Made by a program: the position numbers and the translations under genes
Notes under the pieces: generated by a model
The model's input: only the letters and a program-made list of their open reading frames with translations
Told to the model about the DNA's origin: nothing
The model's database searches: none
Shown here: one piece after another, positions 10,666 to 19,991 of the stretch
Layout of the letters: each line of letters opens with the position of its first letter
Numbering within the stretch: the first letter of the stretch is position 1
DNA from: Blepharisma stoltei
Lineage: Eukaryota > Ciliophora > Heterotrichea > Heterotrichida > Blepharismidae
Assembly (NCBI GenBank): GCA_914767885.1
Contig: CAJZBQ010000006.1
Coordinates: 62,001 to 126,000 of the forward strand
Length of the DNA stretch: 64,000 nt
Direction: 5' to 3'

Positions 10666-11371
10666 ATTATAAAAAATATTGTTTCAATTAAAATTTTTAT
10701 TTATTTCAAAAAAATTACCCAATTAAAAAAAAAATATAATGCAATTTTAATTTATTTTACATGAAGAATAAATTCAAAAAATAATCAATAAATCCAATTG
10801 CTTAATAGTATTCTAACTAACTTCTCCATTAAATTATATCAAAGCTGGTAAATATGCCCACATTAAAAGTTTACTATTTGAAAATTAAAATTTTGTCGCA
10901 ATTTCAAAGGAGATTAATATACCCAGAAAAAATGGAAATTTTACTGATATTTGCTCCAATTTAAGGGCATGAGCTAGTTTCTGTTGATGAAGATTTTTTA
11001 TTAGACTATTATAGTGATGAAGGCGAGTCTCAAGAATCATCATCATTTTTGGAAATAAAGCTCAGAGAATAAAAGTTTATTGTTTGTTAGTGTTAATTTG
11101 CTCTCTATTGAAAATTTTTAATTTATATACAAAATTATTAGACTTTGATTAGACAAAAAAGATTTTTTATGTTTTCAGATTCATAATTATATACAGCAAG
11201 CTTATTACTGCATTTCGTTTTAATCCTCTGTTTAGATTTTATCCTTATATCATAGACATTTCACAGTCTTTTTATGGAACTTTCACTATTATTTATCATC
11301 ATCTTGGCTGATTTTTGGCTCGCAAGCTCTTAAAATGCTCATAAGCAGCGTGTTTTAATCATCTTCATGAG
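10666..11371. other. Intergenic region with family-C MITE remnant
   Basis: At about 10900-10974 two copies of an AATTTAAGG-like terminal repeat flank a spacer (cccagaaaaaatggaaa) matching the tandem end of the MITE at 26700-26913, ending near GAGCTAG. A left end may lie near 10818 (taacttctcc). No complete gene found. Confidence 0.35.
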
Positions 11372-11378
11372 CCTGAGA

Positions 11379-11532
11379 AAATAAAATGGCGTGATCTAGC
11401 ATGAACTCTGGTAATTCGTAAGTTGATTCAGACCTAGATGAGAGGAGCCGCATTGAGGGTAATTCTCAGGTCTGACGCTCCGCCTTTTTTCTGGCTTGCA
11501 GATATGCCTGCTGGCAAAGGGTTAAAATAATT
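11379..11532 (+). mobile_element. Short SINE-like element (154 bp) upstream of CCT-beta
   Basis: Flanked by CCTGAGA at 11372-11378 and 11533-11539. Begins AAATAAAATGGCGTG, matching the AAAATGG 5' ends of other elements here, and ends with a TTAAAATAATT tail. About 100 bp upstream of the CCT start codon. Confidence 0.55.
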
Positions 11533-11641
11533 CCTGAGACCTGCTAAAATTTTTAATCAAATCTCATTAGCCTGAAGCTATATTTAGCATCTCTCACTAA
11601 TTTTACCTAAATTATTCTATTAACTATTTCCTAATAATAAT

Positions 11642-14600
11642 ATGAGTGGACCTTACGCAGGCAGGGCTGATGAAGCTGGCAACGTGAATCCTCAAATCTT
11701 CGACGAAGAAGCAGAAGAATCAAAAGGAGAGATGGCTCGCCTTACATCCTTTGTTGGAGCCATTGCCATTTCTGAGCTTGTCAAAACCACTCTAGGTCCC
11801 AAAGGTATGGACAAAATCCTTAAGAGCGCTGATCCAAACGAACAGAAAATCACAGTTACAAACGACGGTGCCACGATTCTTAAATCAATCTATGTAGATA
11901 ATGCAGCTGCAAAAATTTTAATTAGGTGTTAAATTAATTTATTTAAATTTTTTTTAATAAATTATAAAAAAAAAATTATCACCCTTTTAATTGACATTTC
12001 GAAAACCCAAGATGAAGAAGTCGGGGATGGGACAACAACAGTCGCTGTGCTTGGAGGAGAATTATTAAGAGAAGCAGAACAGCTTATAATTGCAAAAATC
12101 CACCCTCAAATTATCATTCAAGGATGGAGACTTGCAAAAGATGCCGCAAGAAAAACCCTTCTATCCATTGCAAGTGACCATTCTCAAGATACCGCAGTTT
12201 TCAGAAGAGACTTAGAAAGCATTGCTGGAACCACCCTGAGCTCAAAATTACTTGTCCAAGAAAAGGAGCATTTTGTCAATCTTGCTGTAGATGCAGTATT
12301 AAGACTCAGAGGAAGCGACGATCTAAAGCTTATACAAATTATTAAAAAGGCAGGAGGAAATTTAAGGGACTCTTTCTTAGCTGATGGATTTATTTTAGAA
12401 AAAAAAATTGCTTCAAAATCCCCTAAGGTTAATTTTTTTTTTTAAAACAATTTTATATAAAAAATATAGTAATTGCCCGAGGATAGCGCCATCCTCGGGC
12501 AATTCCTATGCTTTTTTTTTGAAATTTAAAAAAAATCCTAATTCGCAAAAAACTGGAAAGCAAATATTATTTTATTTTTAAAATTTTTGTTTTAAAAAGC
12601 AATTCGTTTAAAATAAACAGAATTAGCTCTAGATTTCATTATACTAATTATCATTTATATACCAATTTTTTTTTCCATAAAAAATTTTTCTATTAAAAAA
12701 ATTTTTGTTCACTCATATGGATGGGTTTTTGGGCAAAAAATAGCGATTTTTCTAATGGTTTTGTTCACTCACGGAGGGGGGAGTAAGGTAAAAAATCACC
12801 CCAAGAATTCTTGTCGCGAACACTCCTATGGACTATGATAAAATCAAGATTTTCGGGTCTAAGGTAAAGGTGGATTCTATTGATAAAATAGCTGAAATTG
12901 AAGCTGCAGAAAGGGAAAAAATGAAAAGAAAAGTTGATAAGATTCTTGCACATAAGCCAAGCATATTTATTAACAGACAACTTATATATGACTATCCTGA
13001 ATCTTTGATGGCTGAACAAGGAGTTATGGTGATTGAACATGCTGATTTTGATGGGTGAAGGCTCAATGATCGTGTAATTTTAATAGTATATATTTCGTCA
13101 TAGAAAAATTTGGCCGAAATTTTTTTAGTTAAATGTAAAAATTCTTCGAACAAAATTTCCCCTATTATTAAAAATACATGGTCATTTGGCATGGAGCCGA
13201 TTTTGATGGGGTTGAAAGACTATCATCTGTCTTAGGAGCTGATATTTTATTATTTATTAATATAAATAAGCCAAAGCTATGATAGTTAAAGCTTATTTTG
13301 CACATTAATAGAGAAATAATTTTTCTTTAATATCAGAACATTTTTATTAAATCAGTTTATCTACCTTTGACTCACCAGAAACTGCAAAGCTTGGGACTTG
13401 TGAATTACTTAAATTAAATTGTTGCATTGTATAATGTTGCAAAAGATTTCTACTTCTGCAAGCTCATCAGCTCTTTAGGAACTGCCGGCTTAAATCCAAA
13501 GCTTCATTATATCTAATTTGCTCCCGGACATCAGCTAGCTATGGGCCTGGAGCTTGGGATGTAACTCTTAGTTTCACAATGATCCTGCTGTCTTCAGGGT
13601 CCTTATTTCGAGCAGGAATGGGACCTAATCCTAGAGACGATGGTTGACTGAGCTCTTTCCAATCCTATGTACTGAGAAAAAATCCTAAGTATCATACATT
13701 ATGGCATGAGAAAAACTTCTATACGAGTACATTAAGGATGCTGTAGCTGTTTATCGACTTGGTTCCTCCTCTTGGCATTGCCTGAGGTATTGAGGAAATT
13801 ACGACAAGATGTGGAAGGTCGCATCCGCCTTAATAATGCACATGGAACTTGCGAATTAGTTGATGAAATCATGATAGGAGAAGACAAAGTCATCAGATTC
13901 CAAGGCTGCCATGAAGGTAGAGCCAGCACCATTGTGCTAAGAGGAGCTTCTACTCACATCTTAGACGAGGCTGAACGCAGTCTTCATGACGCTCTCTGTG
14001 TGCTTGTTCAAACCATCAAAAATTCCAAAGTTGTATACGGAGGCGGAAATACTGAAGTCACAATGGCTGAGGCGACAGACGAGCTAGCAAGAACTATTCC
14101 AGGCAAAAAGTCCTTACTTCTTCTTCCTTCATGAGAGAACAAAACCATTGGAAAATCCATATTATTTGGCCAAACCCTCTGTGAGTGGAAAAAAAATTTT
14201 AAATTTATATGAAAAAATATATGCAAGTGATAATTATTATTGAAATCTCTTTCTAAATCTGCCAAATTTTAAAACAAATTAAATTACTTTTTGGTTCCAA
14301 ATTGAGATTCAAAAAAAAAATTTAAATAAAATTTTTAAAAAAAAATTAACCCCTCATAGAGGAGAGGGAGTTAGCAATTGAAGCCTATGGCCGCGCCTTA
14401 CGAAAACTCCCAATGATTGTGGCTGACAATGGTGGTCTTGACAGTGCAGAAATTATTTCTCAATTGAGAGCAGAAATACACAATGGAAACACAAGAGCAG
14501 GAATTGACATAAATAAAGGATGTGTCGGAGATATGGAAGAGCTCGGCATAAAAGAGTGCTTGAGGGTTAAAGAACAAGCATTACTTGCAGCTTCAGAAGC

Positions 14601-14667
14601 AGCTGAAATGATTTTAAGAGTTGATGAGATTGTAAAAGCAGCTCCAAGGAGAAGAGAAGGATATTAA
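11642..14667 (+). CDS. CCT2: T-complex protein 1 subunit beta (cytosolic chaperonin)
   Basis: Group II chaperonin subunit of the eight-membered cytosolic ring that folds actin and tubulin. Beta identity is clear from [107 protein letters not shown] and [10 protein letters not shown], which follow human CCT2 in order. The ATP-site motifs LGPKG, NDGAT and GDGTT are present. Six interruptions cut the gene (11919, 12430, 13056, 13248, 13406, 14117). After all are removed 1624 nt remain, one more than a multiple of three. The extra base lies just after the second interruption (about 12790-12806). Expected protein about 540 aa, normal for the family. Confidence 0.93.
11919..11987. other. 69-bp TA-flanked IES in CCT-beta
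   Basis: Shared ttttaatt at both ends. TA 11919-11920 and 11988-11989 join to give [19 protein letters not shown], the conserved ATP-loop region. Confidence 0.85.
12430..12783. mobile_element. MITE family A lacking its left hairpin, in CCT-beta exon
   Basis: TAAGGT at 12424-12429 and 12784-12789. The interior and right end match 5891-6270 closely, but the left terminal repeat is missing and the match starts just inside it. Carries a perfect stem at 12471-12504 (aattgcccgagga ... tcctcgggcaatt) of a different element type also seen at 48313-48530. Joining leaves one surplus nucleotide in the CCT frame. Confidence 0.75.
13056..13195. other. Insertion in CCT-beta between imperfect direct repeats
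   Basis: The exon sequence gctgattttgatggg (13041-13055) recurs as gccgattttgatggg (13196-13210). Similarity extends left for about 15 more bases. Keeping one copy yields [16 protein letters not shown]. No pair of TA dinucleotides in matching codon phase was found near the boundaries. Confidence 0.7.
13248..13357. other. 110-bp TA-flanked IES in CCT-beta
   Basis: TA 13248-13249 and 13358-13359; joined exon reads [18 protein letters not shown] as in other CCT-beta proteins. Confidence 0.85.
13406..13856. other. 451-bp insertion in CCT-beta with extended direct repeat
   Basis: Flanks gggacttgtgaatta and ggaacttgcgaatta share a TA. Joining at TA (13406-13407 with 13857-13858) gives [15 protein letters not shown]. 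Size and long imperfect duplication fit an old SINE-like insertion. Confidence 0.8.
14117..14370. mobile_element. Degenerate family-A MITE in CCT-beta
   Basis: TTA at 14114-14116 and 14371-14373; joined exon [19 protein letters not shown]. The left end keeps two diverged terminal repeats (tgagagaac, tgtgagtgg) about 40 bp apart with a spacer like family A; the right end finishes GGGAG. Confidence 0.8.
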
Positions 14668-14736
14668 AATTAACGATTATTTATTTGATTTAGAACTTTA
14701 TACTGAATTTAATTAAATTTTCATCCAAATAACAAT

Positions 14737-15186
14737 CTAAAATAAATATATCCCCCTTAAGCTATTGAGGATAAATGATTTTTGGCTAAATGTCACTGTT
14801 AAGTGCTTGTCAAAATCTTTTGGTCGGTTTTCTATTGACTTTTGAGAAAGTCGAGGACTGAAAATTGAATTATGTACAAGAGGTTTTAAGTGAGGTAAAC
14901 GGGTTTTTAATGGGTTTTTTTTAGATGGCTGAATAGGAGGCGTTTGAAAAGGGTCCAAACTGTTTCGTAAATGTTTGCAAGATAACGAAGAAATCAGTTT
15001 CGAGTTCTTCATAGGGTCTTGTGAATGAGATTTTGGAGATGTCACAATAATTTTATAAGGATGGCGGGGCTCTTGCTGAATTTCTGGCAAGGGCTCAAGA
15101 TATCGGATGCTTGGCTTTAGGGATCTTGATTTATTTGAAAAGAAAAAGTCAGGAGGAAATAGAGTAGTTGAGTTAAAATTTTTCAT
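14737..15186 (-). CDS. Hypothetical basic Ser/Pro-rich protein
   Basis: 149 aa from a clear ATG, without TM segment or signal peptide. Rich in Lys, Pro, Ser and Leu (PPIQPSKKNPLKTRLPHLKPL, IVTSPKSHSQDPMKNSK). Low-complexity basic composition suggests a disordered protein with possible phosphosites (inference). It converges with CCT-beta across a 69-bp gap. No family recognised. Confidence 0.5.
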   Translation of the reverse strand: MKNFNSTTLFPPDFFFSNKSRSLKPSIRYLEPLPEIQQEPRHPYKIIVTSPKSHSQDPMKNSKLISSLSCKHLRNSLDPFQTPPIQPSKKNPLKTRLPHLKPLVHNSIFSPRLSQKSIENRPKDFDKHLTVTFSQKSFILNSLRGIYLF

Positions 15187-15345
15187 TTATATGGGATCAG
15201 TGAGAAAATGGCTTTGAAAGTATGATGAAGGCTGCCAGAATATGAAATAGCTTAATGGCTATAACTTCTATAATTAATATAATATTTTAAAAAAATAGAG
15301 AAAATACAGTTAAAAATTCAGGCAGAATATAAAATAAATAGATTT

Positions 15346-16209
15346 TTAATCTTCTGAAGCTGATGATGGATTTCTTTGTGTCCTAACTGTATCTTCAGTG
15401 ATTTGGGTTGAGCCATCAGCCATTTCCCAGTGTTTTTTTACTTTTCTAACACTTCTTGACCCATCACTTTCAGTCCTAACCTCGCAAGTGACCTTAACAG
15501 CTCCATCTAGCCAATCATAGACTTCAGGAATTATCCTTATTTCTCCATCAGGGATTTCCACATTTTCCATATCATCTTTTTCTTTAAAATCCCCAGCATA
15601 TACAATACATCCTATACTTTTATATTCCAAATGTGGTCCAAAGCCGATCCCAATCATATTGAATTTCGGGTTTAATAATGCCTGTCTATGAGGTCTTGAT
15701 GACAGCCCGTCATCTATTAAAAAGGTCAAAATAGTCTGATTTATATTAATTTTCTATTTTTTTCCCTTATAAATGCATTATTTATTCATCATAAGTATAG
15801 TCTCCTCAAAGCCATCAACAGAGCCATAGTCCAGTGCTTCAGCAATACACTCGTCCCACTTGCCAAAATGCTCCAAGCGGTCTTGCAATGAGTTTTCTCT
15901 GCTTCCTATATGTCCTATAATCCCCAGAGATCCAGAGTCATTACAATGAGCTTGTGCAGCCCTCGCTAATCCTTCTGACCACTTAAGCGCATTCAGCGGC
16001 TCAGTGTTTTTCAATAAATTTATCGCTTCTATTGCTGCATTTTTCCCTTCTCTTGTAATAACAGGAACAGCTCCAGGTCTATGTCTGGCGTTATTTGTCT
16101 TGTACTGAGGCAGGATTTTTTCAACTTTCTCTGCAAATTCTAGTGGGTTGGTCCTAAGAACGTTGATTTCGTTGAAAATTTCTTGGATGATCTCTGAATA
16201 GCTAGGCAT
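15346..16209 (-). CDS. CAP/SCP-domain protein, IES-interrupted
   Basis: Exon one (MPSYSEIIQEIFNEINVLRTNPLEFA...) starts with the CAP-family opening helix and contains LKWSEGLARAAQAHCNDSGSLGIIGHIGSR, which carries the first CAP signature His. Exon two has FLIDDGLSSRPHRQALLNPKFNMIGIGFGPH, the hallmark second CAP motif with its His. A stop after MMNK is removed by excising about 39 bp (15744-15782), giving ILMMN-INQTILTFLIDDG and about 274 aa. A C-terminal extension of about 90 residues (VEIPDGEIRIIPEVYDWLDG...) follows the domain. There is no signal peptide, unlike classic secreted CAP proteins, so it may be cytosolic. Role unknown. Confidence 0.8.
15744..15782. other. Very short TA-flanked IES (36-39 bp) in the CAP gene
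   Basis: TA at 15744-15745 (or 15747-15748) and 15783-15784 have matching codon phase; removal rejoins the CAP domain. The minus-strand segment does not begin with GT, so it is not a normal intron. Confidence 0.65.
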
Positions 16210-16257
16210 TATAATAGCCTTATAAAAAAAATTTAATAAATACGTTTAAGCTTAAGT

Positions 16258-16841
16258 TTAACAAACTGACAAAGCTTTTTCGGATTCATCTGAAGAAGCG
16301 ACGAACGATGAATGCGTAGTATTGATATCCCAAAGTCCTTCATCTGAATAATCTGATATTCTTTTTTGATAAAAAAGGTATTTTTAATAAAAAATTAGCC
16401 GCTTTTCTGCAGAAAAAATAGAAAAATTTTTAATATTTTATAAAGAAAAGCTTAGGTTTAAGGGAATAAATTTTCACTTTCAATTGATTCAATTGCATCA
16501 AGTATAGGTCTTATGCATACTCTATGCAAAAATCGATAAAAAGTTACTCCGATTTTTTTTTCTTGGCAGCCCAAAATAGGCGCACTAAATACTGCTTTAA
16601 ACCCTTCTTCTGCTCGGCCAAATATCTTGATCGCTGGGTACGGATTTTGGACTCCAAGACCCAGAGAACTTCTTTTTTCCTGAATCGGGTCTTTTTTGAC
16701 AGGAATTAAAACATCACATTTTACAACTAGCTAGATTTTACCATTTAGGGCTCGTTTAACGCGTCGAATTTTTTGGTTTCGAAGCCCAATGAATAGAGAA
16801 AAAGCTTTGCCAACAGAGTTAAGGATTGAATATATTTTCAT
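16258..16841 (-). CDS. Hypothetical protein, 159 aa, visible only after intron and IES removal
   Basis: Starts MKIYSILNSVGKAFSLF at 16841 and ends ...EKALSVC at 16258. A 15-nt intron (16727-16741) joins RRVKRALN to VVKCDVLIPVKKD. An 89-bp TA-flanked IES (16370-16458) joins ESENLFP to YQKRISDYSDEGLWD. The remaining 480 nt are exactly 160 codons. The middle (LGLGVQNPYPAIKIFGRAEEGFKAVFSAPILGCQ) looks globular; the tail is Ser/Asp-rich and acidic. No domain is recognised with confidence. A spurious plus-strand frame overlaps at 16524-16709. Confidence 0.6.
16370..16458. other. 89-bp TA-flanked IES in the hypothetical gene
   Basis: TA 16370-16371 and 16459-16460 share codon phase on the minus strand. 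Without removal the frame stops at TAA directly after NLFP. Confidence 0.65.
16727..16741 (-). other. 15-nt intron
   Basis: Minus-strand GTAAAATCTAGCTAG; contains TAG in frame, and splicing keeps the codon phase. Confidence 0.75.
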
Positions 16842-17035
16842 ATTTATTCCCTACAAAATAAACCCCAAAAAATAATTTTTTAATAGTAAAATTCAGCATA
16901 AAAAAGTATATTCAACGACATTAAAGTAATAAATTAAGGGCTATGAAATGACCACGGTGTACGTTTAAATCTGAAAGGAGAAAAACTATCATATTTTTTG
17001 TAATGGAGTTCATTGTTTTATATTAACTAAAATAA

Positions 17036-18436
17036 ATGGATAATTCTTCGAAAAATACTCACTCCCTTGAGGTCATGAACTGTGCGCCTGAAAATGAGAT
17101 GGACGAAACTGATGGGATCTTTGTAAACTCAGCAGCACCGATTACGTCAGAGATTCTCTTTCAGTTAGCCAAAGATTTTCACACACAGGTGGCGCAGCAA
17201 AAAATAGAGAATTCAGGAGAAATTAGGGAGAGCAGACCGAACTTTCGTGATAGGACTGCAAAAGAGTCGGCTTTTTTCTCCAAAAACTCTCGGATTTTGA
17301 AAAATATGCTGTTTAGGCTGAATTTATTTATAAATGGTTTATTTTTTGTATTGGCATATTTAATAGCATACAGAATAAGCAAAAAATAAAAAATTTCAAC
17401 CTTCCTATAGATAAGCTGGAATTCCGATTATCTGAACTTACTGACGATTTTAGATGCGGTCTATGTGGCGGTGCTTTGAGAAGGTCTTTTATGCTTCTAG
17501 GCTGCTATCATAATTGTAATTTTTATTCAATAATAAAATGGCATTCGGTTCGAGAGAAATTAGCTTTGCTAATTTTCTCTCCCTCATGGAATTTTATTAT
17601 TAGGGTTAGGTTTTCACTCGCGAACTTCTGGACAGCAACAGCGGTTTAACTTTGGGGATAACCAAAGGAACCACTCCTCAGTCCACTCAAGATCTCGGGC
17701 TTTTACCTCTCAGCACATCCCCACGGGAGGATGACCCTTAGGCAGAACACGCGCAGGAGCTGAGTTGAGCGACAAGGGCGACGGCAACGCGCCGGGTGAG
17801 ACGTGCAGCAAGGCCGGTGAAGCAGGAGTTGATAGAAGGCTTGGACGGGGCTGACCCGTGCCAAGATGGCTCGCCTACGTCATCAGTTTTTGCCATAGGC
17901 CCTTTTGGGCTGCGGCACTAGACACCTTAAACACCAGATAATTAAGTAAGTAAGTAAGTAATTTTTATTCAGTCTGCAAGATTTGCCTTGCCAGATGGCT
18001 AAAAGAAGGCAATAAAAAATGTCCTTGTGGCCGAGACATAAAATCATATGTCCCGAATAGAATTCTCCAATTTTTAACTTATTTCGTGCTTTATCATTTC
18101 CCTGCCTTTTCGCCAAGACTAAGCAAAGCAAATGATTTTCTGAGGTGTTTCGAGTCTTTTAGTGAGACAGAGGTCTGTGAAAAACAAAAAGAATTGTTTA
18201 ATTATAGAAAAACCACCATTTTCCAAGTCATCACTGGGGATCAGGCTTTTGGGTTTGAGACTTCTGGAGAATTTTGTATTAAGGACATTTATGACCTGAT
18301 TTTAAGAAAAATTTCTGTCGAAGGAAATATTGTTTGTAAAGGAAAAGTCCTTGAAGAAAATCTTATGGTCGGGTTTATTGATGCTTTTATATGGAGAGAA
18401 CCCCAAGTTCTGACTTTGAGCTTGTTAAAAAATTAA
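17036..18436 (+). CDS. RING-finger protein, interrupted by an IES and a SINE-like element
   Basis: N-terminal acidic and disordered region (MDNSSKNTHSLEVMN...) leads to NMLFRLNL. An IES of 56-62 bp at 17325-17386 then joins it to KNFNLPIDKLEFRLSELTDDF. A RING-like finger follows, split by a SINE: CGLC, then GCYHN, then VCKIC and CPCG, which gives the expected pairs of zinc ligands. Removing the IES, the SINE and one 14-bp duplication leaves 897 nt, 298 aa. RING proteins are usually E3 ubiquitin ligases (family knowledge); the C-terminal 140 residues are unclassified. Read without excision, the first part ends in a false tail-anchor helix that is really IES sequence. Confidence 0.7.
17325..17386. 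other. 56-62 bp TA-flanked IES in the RING gene
   Basis: TA 17325-17326 (or 17331-17332) and 17387-17388 match in phase; joined sequence LFRLNL-KNFNLP. Its readthrough encodes a hydrophobic stretch ending at TAA. Confidence 0.6.
17530..17957 (+). mobile_element. SINE-like element (428 bp) with (AAGT)n tail in RING exon
   Basis: Perfect 14-bp duplication GTAATTTTTATTCA at 17516-17529 and 17958-17971. Starts ATAATAAAATGGC, is GC-rich with no ORF, and ends taagtaagtaagtaa. It splits the RING zinc ligands between NCNFYS and VCKIC. The duplication contains TA dinucleotides, so TA-directed excision would be exact. Confidence 0.85.
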
Positions 18437-18485
18437 GGATTTTCACATGGTATTATAACAGAATTATAAGTAGATTTAGCTTAAT

Positions 18486-19991
18486 TTAATTTTTGACAGT
18501 GAGATTATTGAGATTGAAAATTTTACTGTTTTTCGCTTTGTGGTTGGGGAGGATTTGTTTTGTTTTTAATGATAGATTTTTAGATTCTGTTGGGGTGACT
18601 ATAGATGATGGTATTTGTAAATAATCTTTTTCGGCTGCAGGCTTTGGATTTTTTATGGTAGGAGGTTCTCTATAATTGAAAGACGCTCGTTGTGAGGGAA
18701 AATACATTCTTGCTTCCCCTGAGTTATTTCGAGAATGCATTGAAAATTCATTCGCATTATTCGGGTCAAGATACGTCATAGGTTTATTCCCACTTAATTT
18801 TCTTACATGTTTTCTTTGATATTCTAGCCCTTCAAAGCTATTATTGATAGTAGAATCATTGGCATTCCTTTGCTCGGTCACAGTCATATTTCCTGAAGAT
18901 TCGCTTGGGCTGATATGATGGTCATTTTTTGTATCATGAATAAAAATCAGGTCTAGAGAAAAGCGTAAAATTATTAAAAATAAGCTTGCTGAGCACAGTG
19001 CAAGATTTAAAATATTCAAATTTGAAATGGTCCAAACTGATTTATCGTACAATATAGGGATTACTAAAAATGAAGCTTCAAACGAGTGATATAAAATAGT
19101 AAAAAATGTATTTCTAAAAGACTTGTAGGGCTGAAAAGCAATTAAATATAAAACTGAATAAAAAATACCTATTATTGCTTCTGCTGATATCATACATATG
19201 CATTGATAAAACTCGTATTGATAAGCAAAAACCAGGAGTATTGCAAATAAAGTCCTTGCTGATATAAACAGCGGATAATACAATCAGTAGATTCTAGAAG
19301 TGTCCTTAAATTCTCTTATACAAAAATTAAAATATTCTAAATAGCTGTTTGTAAATAGAGAATATAATAGTAGCATAAAATACATGATCATTAATGATAA
19401 ATATACTCCTGATATGGCTGCACTTAGTATTATCAAAAATGAGGTAGAATCAGCGTTTTGGACAGCTAAAATACAGAAAAAAATCAAGTCTAAACATGAT
19501 GCTATAATAAACCACATCAGTATAGAAAATCTTCCTTTACTAGTTTGCCTCGGTCTTATCCAAGGGACTACTGCAAAAGCCAAAAAACACAGCAAAAATA
19601 CCACCAAATATTCTTGAGCATTATAAAGCACCAAAACTGATTTTATTCCCATATCTTCAAAATGTGGCTGATTTGGCTCTACCTCACTGCTGATAAAATA
19701 AACATAACCTTGATAAAAATAATAAATTTGTTTTCAAAATGATCTATAAAAGACTGAGTTTGAAAAATTAATTAAAGGCACGAATCTGGCAAACTGCATA
19801 AATGTAGCTAATTGAGTAAATCCTCCTAATAGTTCAGAGCTATGCGAATGGAATAAAAATACTAATAAAAGCATAAGGGCGAATAAAGGAATCATAGAGT
19901 ACAAAGTCACGTAACCAAAAATTTGTCCGTCTCGTTCAGATGTTATGTCATACGCAAATGTTGAGCTAATTAAAATGAATAAAAGTTTCAT
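18486..19991 (-). CDS. Multi-pass membrane protein with signal peptide and cytoplasmic tail
   Basis: 501 aa in one frame with in-frame TGA read as Trp (for example RSFWKQIYYF and SRIYWLYYPL). A signal peptide (MKLLFILISSTFA) is followed by about eight hydrophobic helices between residues 25 and 330 (VTLYSMIPLFALMLLLVFLF, VVFLLCFLAFAVVPWI, FIIASCLDLIFFCIL and others). A tail of about 150 residues, Ser/Asn/Lys-rich, ends NLNNLTVKN. The layout recalls signal-peptide-bearing 7-8 TM receptors, but no family motif is recognised. It converges with the RING gene across a 49-bp gap. No introns or IESs. Confidence 0.75.

Noticed and set aside
10971-11072. Short acidic reading frame after the MITE relic
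   Set aside because: No start codon can be connected through a frame-preserving junction; too short to call a gene.
12471-12504. Strong GC hairpin considered as a transcription terminator
   Set aside because: Eukaryotic context, inside an exon-interrupting MITE, and the same stem is the end of a mobile element at 48489-48530.
16524-16709. 61-codon plus-strand ORF
   Set aside because: Shadow of the reconstructed minus-strand gene at 16258-16841, which has correct intron and IES phase.
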